From positions 806,001 through 870,000 of the forward strand of contig CALNYX010000017.1 of NCBI GenBank assembly GCA_942490925.1: DNA of 64,000 bases, given 5' to 3'. Source of the DNA: CALNYX01 sp942490925. Its GTDB lineage: Bacteria > Chlamydiota > Chlamydiia > Chlamydiales > JAAKFR01. Below, piece by piece: positions 17,966-25,708 of the stretch; position 1 is the first letter of the stretch, and every line of letters starts with the position of its first letter. The translations under genes and the position numbers were made by a program. The notes below the pieces were generated by a model. That model did not search any database and was not told the DNA's origin. It saw only the letters and a program-made list of their open reading frames with translations.

Positions 17966-18367
17966 CTATTTTAAAGACTTGGAAAAGAAAAGACAAGATG
18001 AATTTTTCACATACCCTGGCCTTGCAAAGTCCTCAATATAACCCAACTTCTGATAGAAATGCGCCGCTTGAAAACTCATTGTTGCAACCGTTGCTAAAGC
18101 ACATCCCTCCTGCTTTCCGTAAGCATGAACCTTTTCCATCAGCTCTTTACCAAGCCCCCGACTTCGATAGTCTGGATGAACCCAAAGTTGATCTGTATAG
18201 ATCGTGCCATAGATAATTGAGCCATTGCATCCAGCAATAATCTCTTTGTCACGCACAAAAATAGCAAAGGGATATGCATTACCATACTCTGGCGTTTCGT
18301 CATTGATTTTTTCTGTCAAAAAATCAATATCTTCCATTGCAGGCTCTGTTGTTAATAAAAATTCCAT
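17966..18367 (-). CDS. GNAT-family N-acetyltransferase
   Basis: This is a 133-residue single-domain acetyltransferase. The acetyl-CoA-binding motif A is LWVHPDYRSRGLGKELMEKV (about residues 65-84, R/Q-x-x-G-x-G/A type), followed by AHFYQKLGY, the usual motif B. The substrate cannot be read from the sequence. It is the first gene of a reverse-strand cluster with the zeta-like gene (4-bp gap) and mscS. Confidence 0.88.
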   Translation of the reverse strand: MEFLLTTEPAMEDIDFLTEKINDETPEYGNAYPFAIFVRDKEIIAGCNGSIIYGTIYTDQLWVHPDYRSRGLGKELMEKVHAYGKQEGCALATVATMSFQAAHFYQKLGYIEDFARPGYVKNSSCLFFSKSLK

Positions 18368-18427
18368 GAAAATCTAAATTATTTCTAATAATTGATTTTT
18401 AAACAAGCTCAACAGATAATATTCTCT

Positions 18428-19618
18428 ATGATTACACCACCATTAGATCCTACTACATATTCTAATTCAGGAAGACCAGTGCGAGCTGCGGCTCAAGCAT
18501 CAACTGTAAGAATGCACGAGATACTGGCTCAAAAATCTCCAAATAAACCGCTTACACACCGTGTAGTCAAAGCAAAAAAACCACCTTATACTAAACATAG
18601 TAAATTGGCCCTGGTTACTCGGGCACATTTTTCACCTAATCCCCCGATGTTACCTACATTGCTTAATGCAATCAAAGAAATCTATAAGCTTCCCCCTAAT
18701 CAATTCAATCAAATAAAAGATCGTTTAGCTCAACTTCCTACTATTCCAGAGAAAATGCGTTTGATTAGTGCCATCCGATATACCCTGTCTATGGGTGAAT
18801 CGTATAAAAAAGAGGTGAGTGATACAAGAGTGGTAGAATGCCATCTCACTGATGTAACAGTTTTTTTAGAAGCAGCTGGAAGCGAGCCCCCATTTGGCAT
18901 GAATAGATACCTGAGTTTCCTTCTATCAGGTTTTATTATTAATCGGGGATTGGGCGCTGTCTGCCAAGCAGGCATTTACATGGTTAAGCATATCCTTAAG
19001 GCTTTAGAAAGTTCACACCCTGCTATCAGTGCACGCACCTATATGCATCAAGTTGTAATAACTTTACAGAATCACCCAGACTTATTTGCTAAATTCAAAT
19101 ACCCTGTACATATCAATCCTAGCAACCCCTTTAACGTCTTACTACTAGCAGAAACTGTCAGCGATGCTGCTACGAAGCCCTTTGGTGCGCATGTCCTCTC
19201 TGCAATCCTAACAGCCATGATGTGTCCCCTTTCCACTCTAGAAGAGGATAGCCCAGCAGTTATTGCCTACCACCATTTACTTAAAGAAGATCCAGTTCAA
19301 CTCTTCTCTCTCATGTACGATCTGCTTGTTAAGGGCGAGCTTAGAGGAGCTAAGATAAATAATACTACCGTCGATATGATTAGTGATCGCATTATAGATA
19401 GAGTATGCGCATCTCCTTTGCCATCAACAAACTCGATTCCATTGGAAAATGCCTGCGCTGTTTCCAGTATTGATTTCGCAAGCATTAATAATGGAACGGT
19501 AGACTCAAAAGACCTAAGGAAAATCGCTGGCAATGATAGATTTTTTCTTCTAACTTATTGCGGTTATGGTCACTCTTATGTTCAAGAGGCTATTTTGATG
19601 GCACTTTCAAGCAGCTAA
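18428..19618 (+). CDS. Hypothetical helical protein
   Basis: The start chosen is ATG 18428 (MITPPLDPTTYSNSG), giving 397 residues; a TTG at 18392 would add 12. The first ~70 residues are polar and Ser/Thr/Pro/Lys-rich without a signal peptide, as is common in type III secretion substrates. From about residue 75 it is helical, with units such as LLNAIKEIYKLPPNQFNQIKDRL that resemble those of the 1179-residue protein. The C-terminus overlaps the convergent SDR gene by 4 nt. I do not recognise a family. Confidence 0.6.
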   Translation: MITPPLDPTTYSNSGRPVRAAAQASTVRMHEILAQKSPNKPLTHRVVKAKKPPYTKHSKLALVTRAHFSPNPPMLPTLLNAIKEIYKLPPNQFNQIKDRLAQLPTIPEKMRLISAIRYTLSMGESYKKEVSDTRVVECHLTDVTVFLEAAGSEPPFGMNRYLSFLLSGFIINRGLGAVCQAGIYMVKHILKALESSHPAISARTYMHQVVITLQNHPDLFAKFKYPVHINPSNPFNVLLLAETVSDAATKPFGAHVLSAILTAMMCPLSTLEEDSPAVIAYHHLLKEDPVQLFSLMYDLLVKGELRGAKINNTTVDMISDRIIDRVCASPLPSTNSIPLENACAVSSIDFASINNGTVDSKDLRKIAGNDRFFLLTYCGYGHSYVQEAILMALSSS

Positions 19619-20358
19619 TTTGAAAACTCTTGTTCAATAGCTTTGTTAGCTCGAGGACTTCTTTCCAAATACCCTGAAAAATTTTCAGCAAAAGCATCTG
19701 GCGTAATCTCCTCAACCCCCTTTTTCATGCCATCGAAAATAGACTTTGCAACATTGCCAGGTGACTCCTTATTCATCTTAATCTCCTTAGCCATACCCGT
19801 TGCAATTGGCCCAGGGTAAACACCAAAAACAGCGACTCCGTATGGAGCTAATTCAATTCTTACAGCCCGAGTCAGAGAAAAAAGCGCTGCTTTAGAGGCG
19901 CAATACGTGGCTGCGGGTGGGTAGGGATAGAGCCCACCTATTGAAACTATATTGACAATTGCCCCCTTGTGATTTTTGATCAGCGTCTGAGAAAAAGCGT
20001 TCATCAAGTGAAGCGGCGCAAAAAAGTTGACCTCCATTTCACTACGTGCCGTCTGTTCATTGTAGTTGTGACAGCAGCCACTAAAGCCAGAAACCCCTGC
20101 ATTATTGATTAAGACTTGAGTGTCTCCCGCCTCTTCGACCACTTTTTTAATTTGTTCAGGATTGGTTACCTCTAATTCAACAGCGACCACTTTACCCTGG
20201 AACTTTGCAACAAGCTTGTCAAGCTGTGCTGTATCGCGTGCCGTTGCATAAACCTTTTTGGCGCCACGTTTAATCGCTTCTTCGACGATTGCTCGCCCAA
20301 TCCCGTTTTCACGGTTTGCACCTGTGACAAAAACAACTGAATCCTTAACAGAGACCAT
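19615..20358 (-). CDS. Short-chain dehydrogenase/reductase (SDR)
   Basis: This is an NAD(P)-dependent oxidoreductase of the classical SDR family. The start at ATG 20358 (MVSVKDSVVFVTGA) is preceded by GGAG and gives 247 residues; a longer frame from 20457 has no support. The cofactor loop TGANRENGIGRA, the NNAG motif, the catalytic Ser in VNIVSIGG and YCASKAAL (Y-x-x-x-K) are all present. The substrate is unknown. It has its own upstream region, with a terminator for the neighbouring operon at 20458-20488. Confidence 0.92.
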   Translation of the reverse strand: MVSVKDSVVFVTGANRENGIGRAIVEEAIKRGAKKVYATARDTAQLDKLVAKFQGKVVAVELEVTNPEQIKKVVEEAGDTQVLINNAGVSGFSGCCHNYNEQTARSEMEVNFFAPLHLMNAFSQTLIKNHKGAIVNIVSIGGLYPYPPAATYCASKAALFSLTRAVRIELAPYGVAVFGVYPGPIATGMAKEIKMNKESPGNVAKSIFDGMKKGVEEITPDAFAENFSGYLERSPRANKAIEQEFSN

Positions 20359-20457
20359 TTTATTTTCTCCAAAGTTATATTGGAGAAGGTTGATATCACA
20401 AAGGCTTTTATAATGCCTATCCCTAAATGTACAGCTCCCTAGCAGGAGTTCTTCCAA

Positions 20458-20488
20458 AAAAAGCCCTCCTATTTAAGGAAGGCTTTTT
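20458..20488 (-). terminator. Rho-independent terminator, possibly bidirectional
   Basis: A stem-loop pairs AAAAAGCC-type arms around the loop ATTTAA, with a run of T on the reverse strand (and A/T on both sides). It lies just after the stop of the split gene at 20511 and before the SDR start. Confidence 0.75.
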
Positions 20489-20510
20489 AGCTGCTGATAT
20501 TGAGCTTATC

Positions 20511-21344
20511 CTATTGCATTTTGCAGCCATCCTCAAGCTGCTTTATGACATCAGCATGAGCTACACTAGATTGGTGTTCAGCAGCTTGAAAACTTGCAGA
20601 TTGAGGAATCTGGGGCCTAGCACCTTTTCTCTCTATCGCTTGAGCCAAGCTGATAACCAGCTTACTATTTGCACCTTCAAGTGGAAGGATTCTTCTTACT
20701 TCATTCATGTTGCCAGCCCGAGTAGCTTGCATACGCTGAGCTTCATACTGCTTGTCTTTTACGAAAGCTGCTTCGAAACGTGATTGCAATTCAGCTACTG
20801 ACAACTCATCCAAAGAAGGTTCTTGTGTAGAGGCTGCTGCAGCAACCTACTCTTCTTTTATAAGCCGTGCAGAAAGAGAAAGATCTTCAGATGTGACTAC
20901 AAGCTTATATGTTTGGCCAATTTCCAATTTCTCAGGAAGTTTTAGCTCAACAGACCTATCAGTTCTACGAAGAGTCTCTTGTTGGCTCCTTCTACCTGTT
21001 AAGGGATCTAGGGTTATTGGTCCGATTGGTCGACCTTTTTCAAAAACACCAGCTTTAAGTGTAAGAGAACGGACCTGCTCTACAGTTACTCTTAACAAAT
21101 CAGGATGTGTTTCGCGCTGTACGATACCCGTTTGTCCTAGCATGTGACGGCAAGTAAAGGGGAATTTTCTTGCAATAGCAGGGTTTATATTTTCCGGGAT
21201 AGCTACACTAATTGCAGTCTTTGCACCTGCAAATGCCAAATCCACTACCCAAATATCTAAGCCTCCAGCAGAGCTGCCTCCCCTACATCTATTGGGACCT
21301 TCCCAGGCAAAATTTAAAATAACCTTATCACTAGCTGCTGCCAT
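20511..21344 (-). pseudogene. Unknown gene interrupted by an in-frame amber codon
   Basis: Reading from ATG 21344, a 165-residue protein stops at TAG 20847-20849. The same frame continues immediately with an Ala-rich linker and about 110 further residues (containing FEAAFVKDKQYEAQRMQ) to the stop at 20511. The second part has normal protein-like composition and lacks an ATG near its start (only a TTG at 20813), so the most natural reading is one gene of about 277 residues split by a nonsense mutation. Alternatives are readthrough or a truncated but functional N-terminal protein. The first half is beta-rich (VTVEQVRSLTLKAGVFEKG). No family was recognised. Confidence 0.6.
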
Positions 21345-21438
21345 AGTCGATCTCCTAAATGATTAATTCTTTAAAAACTTGGTATAATATTAACAAATTA
21401 AACAAATAAAAAACAATTACTTAACTACAACAAAATGG

Positions 21439-22266
21439 CTATTTTTCTAGTTTTATCAACTTGTTGGGATCACCGAAATTTATCAGTGAAGTTTGTTCAT
21501 GGATTTTTTCCACCATAAAATCTGCACATGAGTGGATGAGCTCTTTGATGTCATCCCAACGCTCATCTTCTACACCAATACAAATTGATTTAGCTCTCTT
21601 CATTACAGACTGATATCGTTCAGGTAATCTGCTTATTACCCAATCTGCTGCTACCGGTTTAGATTTGATTGAATTCGTCTCTATAGCGCTCCAGATTCGC
21701 GCCAAGGTAAGTAGAACATTACGCGTATCATCATCAAGATCTGCGATAAGCCCGTCTAAACCATGAAGCAGTGCTTTGATAAAATCTTGGTAGGGTACAG
21801 GCATAAGGAGCTGCTCAGGTTCTGTACCCCATAAGGTTTCGCTTTTTAACAAGACTTGAGTAACAACTACCGCAAGATCTGGCATTTCCTGAGTTTCCCA
21901 AGGTTTAATGATACCTTTTTCAAAAGATTCACGTAACCATTCACCATATTGAAAATCGAAATGAGGAGGATACTGCCAGGGATTTATCGCGGCCTTCTTC
22001 ACAAGAGTCATTTCAATTGGAGCCCTTGAACACTTCATATAAATGCCAGATGTTTGAAGGAGATGAGTAACGAGTTTAGTTTTTTCTTCTAAACTTGTTT
22101 CACGATTAATAACGACGAACAAGTCAATATCACTATATTTTTGCAGTCCTCCCACAACAGCAGAGCCAAAAAGATAAACAGCTAAGAGGTCAGATCCTAA
22201 AATGGACTTCAACACCTCTAGGCTCTCTTTGAGCTGTTTTTGTACTTCATCGCAGTAGTTTGTCAT
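21439..22266 (-). CDS. AadA-like aminoglycoside nucleotidyltransferase (ANT(3'')/ANT(9) type fold)
   Basis: The protein is 275 residues from ATG 22266 (a GTG lies two codons upstream). The N-terminal nucleotidyltransferase motif is LFGSAVVGGLQKYSDIDLFVV (about residues 35-55), with GS and the two metal-binding aspartates D-x-D. The rest matches the AadA layout, including FDFQYGEWLRESFEKG and a helical C-terminal domain (DUF4111). AadA enzymes adenylylate streptomycin or spectinomycin. In an intracellular bacterium the role may be different, so resistance is not proven. It is in the accessory block downstream of the toxin/immunity pair. Confidence 0.82.
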   Translation of the reverse strand: MTNYCDEVQKQLKESLEVLKSILGSDLLAVYLFGSAVVGGLQKYSDIDLFVVINRETSLEEKTKLVTHLLQTSGIYMKCSRAPIEMTLVKKAAINPWQYPPHFDFQYGEWLRESFEKGIIKPWETQEMPDLAVVVTQVLLKSETLWGTEPEQLLMPVPYQDFIKALLHGLDGLIADLDDDTRNVLLTLARIWSAIETNSIKSKPVAADWVISRLPERYQSVMKRAKSICIGVEDERWDDIKELIHSCADFMVEKIHEQTSLINFGDPNKLIKLEK

Positions 22267-22549
22267 ATTCACAAATCCTTAGCTTGTTCTTTCAATTTCA
22301 GGGTGTAGAAAGGCAACTCGATTTTGGGATACAGAATATAGGTTTAAGCTCCTTTTGCTTTCCCTACAGAGAACATAAAATCCTTTTTCTATTCTTGTCT
22401 GATGTCGAAGAAAACGTCATGACTACCATTGGATGAGGTTTGGGTTCTTTCACCATCTTGCTTGTTTTACTACAATCGTCATTCGTATACTCACGGATGA
22501 CTTTTTCCAAAAAACCAAATGTAAAATATTATCCCTGCGTATGCCATCT

Positions 22550-22834
22550 TCACTCTTTTCTACAAAAAATTCTGATACCTTCCTCAGGGATAGTTTCAGA
22601 TAATGGCAAAAGTATTGAGTAGGCGTTGACATCATAGTCTTCAAAATAAGTAATCATTTCTGCAGCAAAAATTTCCGGTATCTCTTCCTCTTCATTGTTT
22701 ATTTTTTCATAATAAAAATTAACTAAGATTTTTTTTCCTTCCTGGAGAACATTGATAGCTCTTAGATTGTTTGTAACGGCTCCCAGTAAAGCAATTTGAG
22801 CAGCTGCTCTTATCTTTAAGTTTATACTGTCCAT
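22550..22834 (-). CDS. Candidate immunity protein for the adjacent Ntox50 toxin
   Basis: This is a 94-residue acidic cytoplasmic protein starting 8 bp after the toxin stop codon on the same strand. The sequence has IRAAAQIALLGAVTNNLRAINV, then a beta strand (KKILVNFYYEK), an acidic EEEEIPEIFAAEMITYF helix, and ends in IFCRKE. This layout (ALLG..xNLRA... to a terminal R-K/C-E) matches a small family of uncharacterised proteins that I recall beside toxin genes, but I cannot verify this by search. Size, acidity, spacing and position at the C-terminal toxin end all fit an immunity role. That role is inference. Confidence 0.6.
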   Translation of the reverse strand: MDSINLKIRAAAQIALLGAVTNNLRAINVLQEGKKILVNFYYEKINNEEEEIPEIFAAEMITYFEDYDVNAYSILLPLSETIPEEGIRIFCRKE

Positions 22835-22842
22835 AAGGCTAA

Positions 22843-25050
22843 TTACTTTGGTTTAAGGGGAATTATATGTGTACCTTGCTTGCTATAGACTATTGCTCCT
22901 CTTGTTGTTGGTATAGCCAGCCCTTCTTCATTTTTCCAAATACCGATATATTCTTTAAAATCAATCCCCTCCTTATAACCAGGTTTTCCTGGAATTGAAT
23001 GATTAAGTCTTCTACCTGTACCAGCAAATTCATTAACCAACCTCTGCGGGTCTGGATACTCAAAGATACTCTTGCCTGGTTGATAATTATGTTTTCCTGG
23101 AATATGCTTCCATTGTCTATCCCAATGAATTTTTAAATTAGAGCTTTTAAGAATCGCTTTTCTAGTTGTTTCTTCTTTTGCAGCTAGGACAAAGACTTCT
23201 TGAGCAAGCTTGGGAGAAATGGAAGCTGTTTCTAAGGTCATAAGTGCATTGGCTCTTCTCAAATTGCGATAAAGTTGAATGGCTTTAACAGAGCCGGAAG
23301 CTATGAAAATATCAACGCCGTATTTACTGACAACATAGCCAATATATCTACCTTTAGCATAATCATCTAGTTGGTCCCATTTGTTTAGGCATTCCTGTAG
23401 TTCTGGAACAAGTTTGCAAAGCATTTCTTTGGTTGTATTATCTTTAATAAATTCAAGACATGCATGTGCGCAATCTACCATCTCTTGAGAGGTTTCTATT
23501 GGACTGGATCCAAAAGCCCAGATTCCTCTACTGATTCCTCTAAAACAGGATAGTACTGATGGAACAAACTCAGTTATAGAATCTTGCCCTCCCTTGAGCA
23601 TTCCCAGGGCAATACCCCGCCCGAATGTGATAGAATTGAATCTTCCAACTAGATTAGGGTCGATTTTCTTTGGACGAATACCAGAAGCTAGGTAATCGGA
23701 TAAGGCTTTTGAAAAGTCGCCTGTTTCAAAATAAGCAACTGCGCGTTCAAAATACGCATCTTTATTTGTAGAATCTTTTTGGATGGCTCTGGTTAAAGCC
23801 ACTATTGCTTCATCGTATGAAAGGCATTCACTTAAGAGTCGCCCTTCTGTCAGATATAAGTCTGAAGTAAGCAGGTCGTGATGATGGTTTTTTTCAGTAT
23901 ATGCAATGAATTCACGAATATCTCCTAGAGAGTCGAGGGTATCCCCCTGATTAAAAAGTACCATCCCTCTCTCGTAATATATTTTAGGATGAGGATGTTT
24001 TTGGAGGCATTGGCTATATAGTTTTAAAAAAGGTCGTTGAATAGACTCTTCAACATCAATAATTTTGTTATGAACTGTTAGGTAATCATTTGTTGGTAGT
24101 TCCCTAAAGCTATGTTGATCCAAATCCAGGAGGATGTCTCGGTATTGAGAATGGAAAAAGGTGTGCGTTAATAGGCCCGATAAAAACCCGTGCAATGACC
24201 TTTCCGTAAGATATGGAGTGAATGTTGACCGTGCTATATCAAGACTTGAAGCTTCAAAAGCTTGCCTTAATTTTGTATAAGCAAAATCACTGACTTCTTT
24301 GGCGTTAGAATCACTCTGAGGCCAATAACAACTGCACTCTGGGTTCTCTTTTTCATAGAGCAAAAAATTCTGCAAATGGCGGAAATATGTCTGATGATGC
24401 CAATCAAAATAGCCATGATAGATGGTCGGGACGTTGCAAAATTGCCATCCTTCATAAATATCACACTCTTCATTCCAAAGGTCGTCTAAATTTAACCACC
24501 ACTGCCCAGTGCAACCGCATTTGTAAACGGGAAAATAGATGTAGGAAAAAACATCGTTGCCATCTTCATCCTCCTCATCTTCTTCATAATAACTGACCCC
24601 TCGAATGACGGTTTGCGAGCAGTTTAGGCAATAGGCGTAATTGCAATGTCTTTTGTTACCATGCTTTCTTTGTGAAATGAGATGACTGAGATGCCTTACT
24701 CTATCAATGAGTTCTTTATCGATTTGGGCCTCTGAGTGGCCACCAATTAGAAAATCGAGCTGCAAACCCTCATTTTTATATTCACCCCAAGCACTACATC
24801 CTTCTGGATCATCTTGCAAATGCTTTAAGCAGAAGTCTGGCCAAATTCCCTGATGGATTTTCGGTGTAACCGATGCATAAATCTTTGCATCATTGGTGTC
24901 TGCATTTATCAGGTGTCGTTTATTATCAAACTTAGAGCTTTTGACACACTTAGGCGAAACAAATATTGAATGCTGCATTTGCTCGTCAGCATGCATCAAT
25001 TGAAAAGCACTCAACATCACGAGTAGGAAATAGGCCATCTTTCTTATCAC
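22843..25050 (-). CDS. Exported TPR protein with C-terminal polymorphic toxin type 50 (Ntox50) domain
   Basis: This 735-residue protein has a signal peptide at residues 1-21 (MIRKMAYFLLVMLSAFQLMHA). Residues ~130-260 are Cys/His/Trp-rich and include CNYAYCLNC and YKCGCTGQWW, possibly a metal-binding region. About residues 350-470 form TPR-like helical pairs (YYERGMVLFNQGDTLDSL, AYFERAVAYFETGDFSKAL). The last ~90 residues contain KHIPGKHNYQPGKSIFEY, FAGTGRR, IGIWKNEEG and IVYSKQGTHIIP, the pattern I recall for the Ntox50/PF15542 toxin of the BECR nuclease fold. The gene is immediately followed by a 94-residue immunity candidate. Delivery route and target are unknown. Confidence 0.72.
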   Translation of the reverse strand: MIRKMAYFLLVMLSAFQLMHADEQMQHSIFVSPKCVKSSKFDNKRHLINADTNDAKIYASVTPKIHQGIWPDFCLKHLQDDPEGCSAWGEYKNEGLQLDFLIGGHSEAQIDKELIDRVRHLSHLISQRKHGNKRHCNYAYCLNCSQTVIRGVSYYEEDEEDEDGNDVFSYIYFPVYKCGCTGQWWLNLDDLWNEECDIYEGWQFCNVPTIYHGYFDWHHQTYFRHLQNFLLYEKENPECSCYWPQSDSNAKEVSDFAYTKLRQAFEASSLDIARSTFTPYLTERSLHGFLSGLLTHTFFHSQYRDILLDLDQHSFRELPTNDYLTVHNKIIDVEESIQRPFLKLYSQCLQKHPHPKIYYERGMVLFNQGDTLDSLGDIREFIAYTEKNHHHDLLTSDLYLTEGRLLSECLSYDEAIVALTRAIQKDSTNKDAYFERAVAYFETGDFSKALSDYLASGIRPKKIDPNLVGRFNSITFGRGIALGMLKGGQDSITEFVPSVLSCFRGISRGIWAFGSSPIETSQEMVDCAHACLEFIKDNTTKEMLCKLVPELQECLNKWDQLDDYAKGRYIGYVVSKYGVDIFIASGSVKAIQLYRNLRRANALMTLETASISPKLAQEVFVLAAKEETTRKAILKSSNLKIHWDRQWKHIPGKHNYQPGKSIFEYPDPQRLVNEFAGTGRRLNHSIPGKPGYKEGIDFKEYIGIWKNEEGLAIPTTRGAIVYSKQGTHIIPLKPK

Positions 25051-25170
25051 AACTCTCTTAAAAAAGTAGGTTATGTGATGTAATTTTTTAAGAAAAGATA
25101 AATGAAATTTTTAAGTCACCCAGGAATGCAGTCACCATCCACGCTGTAACCATGTAATCACATAGTAATA

Positions 25171-25305
25171 ACAATTTTATATCAAGAGTTTCACAAGTTT
25201 AGGTCAGGCTCCATCTGCCCAAAACCTCACGTCAATCATACTGAGTCAATAGCCTAAGCTTGATGTTTCTGAAGGGAAATGTCTACCTACTCTCTCCGAC
25301 TTTGG
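25171..25305 (+). repeat. Dispersed repeat, copy 1
   Basis: This copy aligns in the same orientation with 43597-43757. Shared blocks include GGTCAGGCT, CCCAAAA, CTCACGTCAA, CTGAAGGGAAA and GTCTAC. It lacks most of the strong hairpins present in copy 2 and looks degraded. Both copies sit in gene-free patches of accessory regions. Confidence 0.75.
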
Positions 25306-25324
25306 AAACAAAGTCCTTAGCTTT

Positions 25325-25428
25325 TTTCTTTTGATTTCGGGGTGCAGATTTGGATTATCGCGACGACGGCAGTACGCTAGTACGGCGGAGGAGCGAGAAT
25401 ACAAAGATGCCCCTGAAATCAAAAGAAA
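25325..25428. repeat. Inverted repeat with 20-bp arms
   Basis: Bases 25325-25345 and the reverse complement of 25409-25428 share TTTCTTTTGATTTC followed by a G-rich end. The arms enclose about 64 bp that contain GTACGCTAGTAC. It could be a palindromic element or part of a structured RNA. It ends 1 bp before the tRNA-Ser 3'-end copy. Confidence 0.65.
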
Positions 25429-25429
25429 T

Positions 25430-25573
25430 GGAAGAGGAGGGATTGACTCGCTCGCCTTGCTCGTCTCGCCCTGTGGGTAACATTGGCTCTGCCAATGTTA
25501 TCTCCCTCGCTGCGCTGCGGGTCGAACCTAGGTTCGAACGAATGTCATAGACATTCTGCTCCCTTACGGGAGC
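25430..25573. repeat. tRNA-Ser 3'-end copy followed by four tandem perfect hairpins
   Basis: Bases 25430-25444 repeat 15 nt of the tRNA-Ser gene 3' end (25625-25639) in direct orientation. Downstream are four perfect short inverted repeats: 25478-25500 (10-bp stem, loop TCT), 25522-25537 (TCGAACCTAGGTTCGA), 25540-25556 (7-bp stem, loop ATA) and 25558-25573 (6-bp stem, loop TTAC). The spacing between successive hairpins is 1-21 nt. Such an array is not explained by a gene or terminator. Confidence 0.75.
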
Positions 25574-25580
25574 TATCCCC

Positions 25581-25632
25581 CCTCTTCCAAAAAAAAAGAG
25601 AAGCAAGTGCTTCTCTTTTTTTTTGGAAGAGG
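25581..25632. terminator. Perfect 25-bp palindrome, terminator of tRNA-Ser, overlapping its 3' end
   Basis: The arms 25581-25605 and 25608-25632 are perfectly complementary with a 2-nt loop. The core is a GAGAAGCA/TGCTTCTC stem flanked by A9 and T9 tracts, so it can terminate transcription in both directions. The outer 8 bp of the right arm are the tRNA-Ser acceptor/T-stem end, which means the mature 3' end of the tRNA is part of the palindrome. Confidence 0.85.
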
Positions 25633-25708
25633 AGGGATTCGAACCCCCGGTCCCGTGAAGGACTTCTGTTTTCAAGACAGACGCAATCGGCCACTCTGCC
25701 ACTCTTCC
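25624..25708 (-). tRNA. tRNA-Ser(UGA)
   Basis: On the reverse strand the sequence starts GGAAGAG and ends CTCTTCC plus discriminator A. The D arm, anticodon stem TCTGT/ACAGA with loop CTTGAAA (anticodon UGA), long variable arm (TCC/GGA) and T arm (TTCGAAT) are all present; length is 85 nt. CCA is not encoded. The discriminator is A, where bacterial tRNA-Ser usually has G. The first base is the last base of the pheS stop codon TAG, so pheS and the tRNA abut with a 1-nt overlap and are probably processed from one transcript. Confidence 0.95.

Larger units (their letters stand above)
25051..25623. other. Gene-free, repeat-rich region between toxin gene and tRNA-Ser
   Basis: These 573 bp carry no credible gene. 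They contain, in order: an AT-rich toxin upstream region, a copy of a dispersed repeat (25171-25305), a 20-bp inverted repeat pair (25325-25428), a copy of the tRNA-Ser 3' end (25430-25444), four tandem hairpins (25478-25573) and the left arm of a 25-bp palindrome (25581-25605). Short ORFs over it are by-products of these structures. Confidence 0.7.

Noticed and set aside
22273..22549. Additional small gene between the AadA-like and immunity genes
   Set aside because: The short frames here lack ribosome sites and protein-like composition; the 277 bp look like the AadA-like promoter region plus decayed DNA.
25355..25702. 115-codon reverse frame across the tRNA-Ser region
   Set aside because: It translates the antisense/sense of a tRNA, a terminator and hairpins; such frames are a known artefact next to tRNA-Ser genes.
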